Shown here in pieces: positions 57,248-64,000 of a DNA stretch of 64,000 nucleotides (position 1 is its first letter; every line of letters begins with the position of its first letter). The DNA comes from Costus lasius (taxonomy: Eukaryota; Streptophyta; Magnoliopsida; Zingiberales; Costaceae). Where the stretch lies: positions 54,949,949 through 55,013,948 of the forward strand of contig CM050449.1 of NCBI GenBank assembly GCA_027563935.2, read 5' to 3'. Position numbers and translations under genes: made by a program. The notes under the pieces are model-generated. The model had not been told where the DNA came from. It did no database searches and was given only the letters and a program-made list of their open reading frames with translations.

Positions 57248-58941
57248 TGAAGGACCCCTTTCAAGAGGGGGGCGATACCCTACTGATGCGCATATGAAAA
57301 ACTTTGTGCATGGGCGGAAAATAGTGCATCAAGAATCGTATGCATCATATATGATCAACTTTCCATGCGATTGCAAACAAGAATCAAAGAATCGATTCTT
57401 ACCAAAGCCATTGCTTGGATGGCGTCTAGGAAGAAGAGACTCAAGCGCTTCTCCTCCAAATGGTGCGCACACAAGGTGATGATGGCTTCTCCTTGAATCT
57501 CCTTGTGCTAGCAAGGATCTACAAGTATCCTTCTCGAGTGGTAGGGATGGGGAGATGATCGCTTGGCCGAGAGCTCCTTGTCCAAATCCTCCTTGTCGTC
57601 CAAAGCCACCACTTCACCACACGAGAAGAGTGAATGGAGAAGAGGGGCGATTAACGTTACAAGGTGGAATCGTTTTCCATTTGGAAAACCGACTTCCACA
57701 TATGGCAAGTCCTCAATGCATGCGTTCATACGTTGAACCATCGAAACTTTCTCCCATTGAACCAAACGTTCAACTAGTGAACCGGTTCTAATCATTGGGT
57801 TTGGTTCAAAAAACCAATTAACCCAAGCCACTTGGTCTAGATCATATCAAACCCTAAGGCTCCAGATCTAACCGTTCATCTCCTGATGCTCCTGATCTCA
57901 CCGATCTAGCATCAACTCTCTCGATCGAAGCTTACCGATCTCAAGCCCTAATCAATCAAACATGATCAAACCAGATCTCACTTACAATCAGAGATTAAAT
58001 CCCTTTAAACTGAACCCAAACAATTCAGTCCACACGATCTGACTTAAGTAAGCCATATCATCAAATTGTGCGACCCTGAGGGTTTCCTTTAAATGTTGGT
58101 AACGATAACTTACGTTATCACGATCAGTGAGGGGTATCTAGCAACACATCACTGTCTCCCGATATAAAGGAAAGAGTCTTCCAAGACTACACCCAAACCA
58201 CAGCACAAGTGTGAATCAACTTCACTAGGCATACATGTTTCCTTTGCCACTGGATGTTCTTATTGGACAAGCGTGTCAAGCCTGTAGCTCCAATATGATG
58301 AGCATGATTAGATCAGATGAACATAGTCACCTGGGTATGGCCATAAACTTTCTCAATCATCTCATATAAGGGGGGCCCCTTTAGAACATCACACTCCTTA
58401 GACAAGAAGACGGCAATCCTATATCTATCACTAGTGCCCTAACATGACTCATGATCATTATCCAAGATAGTCTATAATCATTATGTTTCAAATGATATTG
58501 AAATACCTCAAAACAATGACAATCATCATTTAGAAACACAACTGATCTCAAGTCAGAGGACATGTGCCACTTGTTGCAAACAAGGATTATTCACATTGTG
58601 ACAAGCAATTGAATATCCTAGTAGGGTCTGTCCAGTACATCCAATGTACCCATGAGTCTACATCTTATTCCATGCTCGAAGCATCCTATAAGATTAGAAC
58701 ACATATTAGTCTCAATCATATCAAGGCTGTCTCATGTTCACCAAGATATCTCGACTAAGGACATAGAGCATGTCAGCCTAGCTGAACAGCATAGAGACAT
58801 TATTCAGAAGTACACTTATTGCAGCAAACAATGTAACATACTGAATAACAACCATTGCCTTTATAAACATAAGAGTTTATATACATGACACTGATAGAAT
58901 CCCAAGGCCTCAAACATTAGCCTTAAGGGCATACCCCAACA
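57248..58941 (-). repeat. 5' LTR of Cop5
   Basis: 1694 bp, TGAAGGACCCCTTTC to CATACCCCAACA. The palindrome copy at 58335-58346 has the same last-base change as in the 3' LTR, so the change predates this insertion. Confidence 0.93.
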
Positions 58942-60306
58942 GAATGCTCACCTTCACGTGAAGAACACCCAAAGCGAAAGGAGGAAGAGGCTAGAGAGGC
59001 GTTCAAAGCATGGGAGCGTTTTCCACTAGCAAAACGCCTTCCCAATTTGGCAAGTTTTAACTTCACTTAAAACCCCTCTTTAACCATTGAAAACTCCTCT
59101 TGCCTTTGAACCATATGTTCACATAAGTGAACCGGTTCAAAGCAATTCGGTTTAGATGCATTTGGTTCATAGACCAAATCAAACCAGCCCAAGCCTTTTG
59201 GTCTAGATCTCATTGAACCAATGGTTCAAGATCTAACCGTTGATCTCTTGATACTCTTGATCTCACCGATCTAGCATCAATACTCTCGATCGAAGCTTAC
59301 CGATCTCAAGCCTTAATCAATCAAACATGATCAGACCAGATCTCACTTACAATCAGAGTTTAAACTCCTTTAAACTGAACCCAAACAATTCAGTCCACAC
59401 GATCTGACTTAAGTAAGCCATATCATCAAATTGTGCGACCCTGAGGGTTCCTTTAAATGTCGGTAACGATAACTTGTGTTATCATGATCAGTGAGGGGTA
59501 TCTAGCAACACATCACTGTCTCCCGATATAAAGGAAATAGTCTTCCAAGACTACACCCAAACCACAGCACAAGTGTGAATCCACTTCACTAGGCATACAT
59601 GATTCCTTTGCCACTGGATGTTCTTATTGGACAAGCGTGTCAAGCCTGTAACTCCAATATGATGAGCATGATTAGATCAGATGAACATAGTCACCTGGGT
59701 ATGGCCATACACTTTCTCAATCATCTCATATTAAGGGGGGGCCCCATTAGAACATCACACTCCAATTAAGGAGACGGCAATCCTATATCTATCACTAGTG
59801 CCCTAACCTGACTCATGATCATTATCCAAGATAGTCTATAATCATTATGTTTCAAATGATATTGAACTACCTCAAAACAATGACAATCATCATTTAGAAA
59901 CACAAGTGATTTCAAGTCAGAGTACATGTGCCACTTGATGCAAACAAGGATTATTCACATTGTGACAAGCAATTGAATATCCTAGTAGGGTCTGTCCAGT
60001 ACATCCAATGTACCCATGAGTCTACATCTTATTCCATGCTCGAAGCATCCTATAAGATTAGAACACATATTAGTCTCAATCATATCAAGGCTGTCTCATG
60101 TTCACCAAGATTTCTCGACTAAGGACATTACAGCCTGTCAGCCTAGCTGAACAGCATTGAGACATTATTCAGAAGCACACTCATTGCACCAGACAATGTA
60201 ACATACTGAATAACAACCATTGCCTTTATAAACATAAGAGTTTATATACATGATACTGATAGAATCCCAAGGCCTCAAACATTAGCCTTAAGGGCATACC
60301 CCAACA
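58942..60306 (-). repeat. 5' LTR of Cop4, second segment
   Basis: Begins with the TSD copy GAATG and continues CTCACCTTCACGTGAAG, matching 43765-45125. It ends CCCCAACA at 60306, followed by TSD TTATG. The palindrome is at 59699-59710. Confidence 0.92.
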
Positions 60307-60879
60307 TTATGTATGCGATGTTGTGTACTCGCCCAGACGTCGCTTACGGGTTAAGCGTGACCAGTCGATTCCAAAGTAATCCAGGTCAGACGCACTGGAT
60401 TGCAGTCAAGAACATTTTGAAATATCTTCGGAGGACCAAAGATATGTTCTTGATATATGGAGGTCAGGAAGAACTCAGTATAGAAGGATACACTGACGCT
60501 TCGTTCCAATCAGACCAGGATGATTTCCGATCGCAATCAGGCTATGTTTTTAGCTTGAATGGAGGAGCAGTGGTGTGGAAAAGTTTCAAACAGTCTATCG
60601 TTGCTGATTCCACAACAGAAGCAGAGTATGTTGCAGCCTCGGAAGCATCCAAGGAGGCAGTGTGGATTTGTAAGTTCGTTCAAGAACTTGGTGTTGTTCC
60701 TTCGAGTGCAGATCCTTTGGTTATCTTCTGCGATAACACTGGAGCAATCGCACAAGCAAAGGAACCACGGTCGCACCAGAAGTCCAAGCACATACAAAGA
60801 CGGTTTCACTTGATCCGGGAGATCATTGATCGAGGCGAGATCAAAATCTGCAAGGTTCATACAGTTGACAATCTGGCTG
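60307..60879 (+). pseudogene. pol: Cop3 gag-pol, second segment (RNase H), cut by Cop6
   Basis: Resumes exactly at the Cop4 insertion point with MYAMLCTRPDVAYGLSVTS. RNase H residues YTDASFQSDQDD, TEAEYVAASEA, FCDNTGAIAQAKE and the HQKSKHIQRRF block follow. The frame breaks at VHTVDNLA where Cop6 inserts after GGCTG (60875-60879). Only about 20 codons are missing from the end. Confidence 0.93.
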
Positions 60880-62575
60880 TGAAGAGTCCCCTTCAAGGGG
60901 GAGCAAAACCCTAGATAGGCGCATATGGAGTTTTTCATGCAGCGGAAGGGGGTTTCTAGGATCTTTACATATTATAAGATCAACTTATATGCGATTGCAA
61001 ACAAGAATCAAGGAAACGATTCTTACCAAAGCCATTGCTTGGATGGCGTCTAGGAAGAAGAGACTCAAGCGCTTCTCCTCCAAATGGTACGCACACAAAT
61101 GATGTCGCCTACTCACTTAGTGCTCCTTGTGCTAGCAAGGTTCTAAGGAGTTCTTTGCGTGGAGGAGATGAGATCTCTTGGTGCTTGTCTAAAGCCTTCT
61201 CTACACTCGTCGAGAGAGTCGTCACACAAGAGCAAGAAAACGTCAAGAGGTGATGAGAGGCGATAAGAGAAAACGTTCCTCATGAACGTGGAGGCGTTGC
61301 CAAAACTTTCCAAAAATAGCAACCCATTATTTCTCAAGCGTTATGCGTTCACTTCAAGTGAACCGAACGCAACTCCTCTTCACCCTTTGATCCTTTTGAA
61401 CCAAGCGCTCACATGATGAGCCGGTTCAATTGAATTTGGTTCAAGACCAAATTAAATCAGCCCAAGCCATGGTCGATCTCATTGAACCTAAAGGTTCAAG
61501 ATCTAACCGTTGATCTCTCGATGCTCTTGATCTCACTGATCTAGCATCAAATCTCTCGATCGAAGCTTACCGATCTCAAGCCCTAATCAATCAAACATGA
61601 TCAGACCAGATCTCACTTACAATCAGAGTTTAAACTCCTTTAAACTGAACCAAAACAATTCAGTCCACACGATCTGACCTAAGTAAGCCATATCATCAAA
61701 TTGTGCGACCCTGAGGGTTTCCTTTAAATGTCGGTAACGATAACTTATGTTATCACGATCAGTGAGGGGTATCTAGCAACACATCACTGTCTCCCGATAT
61801 AAAGGAAAGAGTCTTCCAAGACTACACCCAAACCACAGCACAAGTGTGAATCCACTTCACTAGGCATACATGTTTCCTTTGCCACTGGATGTTCTTATTG
61901 GACAAGCGTGTCAAGCCTGTAGCTCCAATATGATGAGCATGATTAGATCAGATGAACATAGTCACCTGGGTATGGCCATACACTTTCTCAATCATCTCAT
62001 CCAGGGGGGGCCCCTTTAGAACATCACACTCCTTAAACAAGGAGACGACAATCCTATATCTATCACTAGTGCCCTAACCTGACTCATGATCATTATCCAA
62101 GATAATCTATAACCATTATGTTTCAAATGATATTGAACTACCTCAAAACAATGACAATCATCATTTAGAAACACAAGTGATCTCAAGTCAGAGGATATGT
62201 GCCACTTGTTGCAAACAAGGTTTATTCACATTGTGACAAGCAATTGAATATCCTAGTAGGGTCTGTCCAGTACATCCAATGTACCCATGAGTCTACATCT
62301 TATTCCATGCTCGAAGCATCCTATAAGATTAGAACACATATTAGTCTCCATCATATCAAGGCTGTCTCATGTTCACCAAGATATCTCGACTAAGGACATA
62401 TAGCATGTCAGCCTAGCTGAACAGCATTGAGACATTATTCAGAAGCACACTTATTGCAGCAGACAATGTAACAAACTGAATAACAACCATTGCCTTTATA
62501 AACTTAAGAGTTTATACATGATACTGAAAAAAAACCCAAGGCCTCAAACATTAGCCTTAAGGGCATACCCCAACA
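60880..62575 (-). repeat. 3' LTR of Cop6
   Basis: 1696 bp, TGAAGAGTCCCCTTC to CATACCCCAACA. The palindrome is at 61970-61981. The polypurine tract is at 62576-62590. Its U5-side end resembles Cop4 in the first 30 bases but then diverges. Confidence 0.92.
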
Positions 62576-62595
62576 ATCTCCCACTTGCACTTAAT

Positions 62596-64000
62596 CTAAT
62601 GGTTGAGAAATCTCAAACCCATATTATTACAGTGCTTCTCATGCTTCTGCTGCGCCAGAGGCTTGGTAAGCGGGTCAGCCAGATTGTCATCTGTATGAAC
62701 CTTGCAGATTTTGATCTCACTTAGATCAATGATCTCCCGGATCAAGTGAAACCGTCTCTGTATGTGCTTGGACTTCTGGTGCGACCGTGGTTCCTTTGCT
62801 TGTGCAATTGCTCCAGTGTTATCACAGAAGATAACCAAAGGATCTGCACACGAAGGAACAACACCAAGTTCCTGAACGAACTTACGAATCCACACTGCCT
62901 CCTTAGATGCTTCTGAGGCTGCAACATACTCGGCTTCTGTTGTGGAATCAGCAACAATAGACTGTTTGAAACTTTTCCACACCACTGCTCCTCCATTCAA
63001 GCTAAAAACATAGCCTGATTGCGATCGGAAATCATCCTGGTCCGATTGGAACGAAGCGTCAGTATATCCTTCTATACTGAGTTCTTCCTGACCACCATAT
63101 ACCAAGAACATATCTTTGGTCCTCCGCAGATATTTTAAAATGTTCTTGACCACAATCCAGTGCGCCTGACCTGGATTACTTTGGAATCGACTGGTCACGC
63201 TTAACCCGTAAGCGACGTCTGGGCGAGTACACAACATCGCATACATAATGGACCCAATAGCCGAAGCATAAGGCGTATTGTCCATTTCATCTTTCTCAGT
63301 CTGTGTTTGTGGACACTGACTCTTTGAAAGATTCAGACCATGTCTGACTGGAAGATATCCTCTTTTAGAATTCTCTAAATGGAATCTCTCCAGGACTTTA
63401 TCGATGTAAGTACTCTGGCACAGCCCGAGAAGCCTCTTAGATCTATCCCTGTAGATCTTCACACCTAATACATAGGCTGCTTCTCCTAGATCTTTCATCT
63501 GGAAACATTTTCTTAACCATGCTTTAACAGCATGCAGTTCAGGAATATCATTTCCAATGATTAAGATATCATCGACGTAGAGGACTAGGAAAGTAATCAT
63601 GCTCCCACTAAACCTCTTATATACACACGGGTCATCTTCATTCTTGATGAAACCAAACTCAGAGATTGATTCATCAAAACGAATATTCCAGCTCCTAGAT
63701 GCTTGTTTAAGTCCATAAATAGACTTCTTTAACTTGCATATTTTATGACGATCTGATGGGTTAGTGAATCCTTCAGGTTGTGTCATATACACATCCTCAT
63801 CCAGTTTTCCATTAAGGAAAGCGGTCTTCACATCCATTTGCCAGATCTCATAATCATAATATGCTGCTATCGTGAAAAGAATCCGAATAGACTTGAACAT
63901 GGCTACAGGAGAGAAAGTTTCATCATAATCTATCCCGTAGATTTGTTTGAAACCTTTCGCAACTAGCCTGCCTTTATAGGTAACCACGTTACCATCCATG
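62596..64000 (-). CDS. pol: Cop6 polyprotein, C-terminal part (reverse transcriptase and RNase H), truncated by window
   Basis: Open from the window edge (MDGNVVTYKGRLVAKGF) to the stop at 62596, 467 codons. Reverse transcriptase motifs AFLNGKLDED, SIYGLKQASRSWN and YVDDILIIGND are present. RNase H has YTDASFQ, TEAEYVAASEA and FCDNTGAIAQ, and the tail LADPLTKPL matches Cop4. No break is visible. Gag, protease and integrase are outside the window. Confidence 0.94.
   Translation of the reverse strand, partial: MDGNVVTYKGRLVAKGFKQIYGIDYDETFSPVAMFKSIRILFTIAAYYDYEIWQMDVKTAFLNGKLDEDVYMTQPEGFTNPSDRHKICKLKKSIYGLKQASRSWNIRFDESISEFGFIKNEDDPCVYKRFSGSMITFLVLYVDDILIIGNDIPELHAVKAWLRKCFQMKDLGEAAYVLGVKIYRDRSKRLLGLCQSTYIDKVLERFHLENSKRGYLPVRHGLNLSKSQCPQTQTEKDEMDNTPYASAIGSIMYAMLCTRPDVAYGLSVTSRFQSNPGQAHWIVVKNILKYLRRTKDMFLVYGGQEELSIEGYTDASFQSDQDDFRSQSGYVFSLNGGAVVWKSFKQSIVADSTTEAEYVAASEASKEAVWIRKFVQELGVVPSCADPLVIFCDNTGAIAQAKEPRSHQKSKHIQRRFHLIREIIDLSEIKICKVHTDDNLADPLTKPLAQQKHEKHCNNMGLRFLNH

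Larger units (their letters stand above)
49852..58941 (-). mobile_element. Cop5: full-length young Ty1/Copia retrotransposon, TSD GAATG
   Basis: 9090 bp with LTRs of 1694 bp each, flanked by GAATG at 49847-49851 and 58942-58946. It sits inside the Cop4 5' LTR. By eye the two LTRs differ at about 11 single bases (0.6-0.7 percent) without indels, so this is the youngest dated insertion in the nest. The gag-pol frame has one nonsense codon. Confidence 0.95.
43424..60306 (-). mobile_element. Cop4: Ty1/Copia retrotransposon, TSD TTATG, carries Cop5
   Basis: Flanked by TTATG at 43419-43423 and 60307-60311; removing it rejoins the Cop3 frame at GSIMYAML. 3' LTR 43424-45125, gag-pol 45146-49030, a short leader, primer site, and a 5' LTR split by Cop5 (49511-49851 and 58947-60306). 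By eye the two LTRs differ at roughly 30 places in 1.7 kb, more than those of Cop5, in agreement with the nesting order. Confidence 0.94.
36679..64000 (+). mobile_element. Cop3: Ty1/Copia retrotransposon carrying Cop4 and Cop6, 3' end outside window
   Basis: The 5' LTR, primer site, leader and gag-pol are visible. gag-pol is split by Cop4 (43424-60306) and again by Cop6 (from 60880). The left flank is GCAAC (36674-36678); the second TSD copy must lie to the right of the window. It has the same family and orientation as Cop1. Confidence 0.92.
60880..64000 (-). mobile_element. Cop6: Ty1/Copia retrotransposon, 5' part outside window
   Basis: The 3' LTR and C-terminal pol are visible. It is inserted in the Cop3 RNase H; the left TSD copy is GGCTG and the other copy must lie beyond the window. 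Same family and opposite orientation to Cop3. Confidence 0.92.

Noticed and set aside
1..64000. Search for a host gene, resistance cluster, rRNA, organelle insert or bacterial-type operon.
   Set aside because: Every stretch over 300 bases could be assigned to an LTR, leader or coding part of a retrotransposon, apart from the unclassified insertion at 10216-11839.

Overview
The window is plant nuclear DNA made almost entirely of nested LTR retrotransposons. I see no host gene, rRNA, full tRNA gene or CRISPR array. The evidence for a plant is Ty1/Copia polyproteins of plant type with initiator-Met primer sites, Athila-like Ty3/Gypsy elements with an Asp-tRNA-like primer site, TG...CA long terminal repeats (LTRs) and 5-bp target-site duplications (TSDs). 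The species cannot be named from this sequence.

The oldest layer is one Athila-like Gypsy element, called Ath1 here (+ strand). Only about 3.5 kb of it remains, in three pieces: 3490-3821, 16067-18595 and 36021-36678. Four elements sit in it: Cop1 (Copia, +, 1-3489, left end outside the window); Cop2 (Copia, -, 3822-16066, TSD GTACG); Ath2 (Athila-like, -, 18596-36020, TSD GGTAT/GGTAC); and Cop3 (Copia, +, 36679 to beyond the right edge). Cop2 carries a solo Gypsy LTR (10055-13329, TSD CTTAA), which itself holds a 1.6-kb insertion. Ath2 carries the Gypsy element Gyp1 (-, 20307-28661, TSD TGTAG) inside its 3' LTR. Cop3 carries two members of its own family in opposite orientation: Cop4 (-, 43424-60306, TSD TTATG) and Cop6 (-, from 60880, left TSD copy GGCTG). 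Cop4 carries Cop5 (-, 49852-58941, TSD GAATG) inside its 5' LTR.

Cop1, Cop3, Cop4, Cop5 and Cop6 are one Copia family with LTRs of about 1.7 kb and a 1294-codon gag-pol frame. Cop4 has an unbroken frame, but an apparent loss of the second integrase aspartate. Cop5 has one early nonsense codon and nearly identical LTRs, so it is young. Cop2 belongs to a related, older, decayed family. Gyp1 is a broken Gypsy element whose U3 carries an open frame built on 63-bp repeats. Ath2 keeps gag and an Athila ORF1-like frame but has no pol.

The parts worth pursuing are: the large inverted repeat formed by Cop3 and Cop4 (a candidate hairpin-RNA locus); a 12-bp palindrome conserved between two diverged Copia LTR families; palindromic ACGG cassettes in the Athila LTRs and internal region; the repeat-bearing U3 frame of the Gyp1 family; and the different domain orders of the two Athila elements. 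I did not find a cellular gene system.
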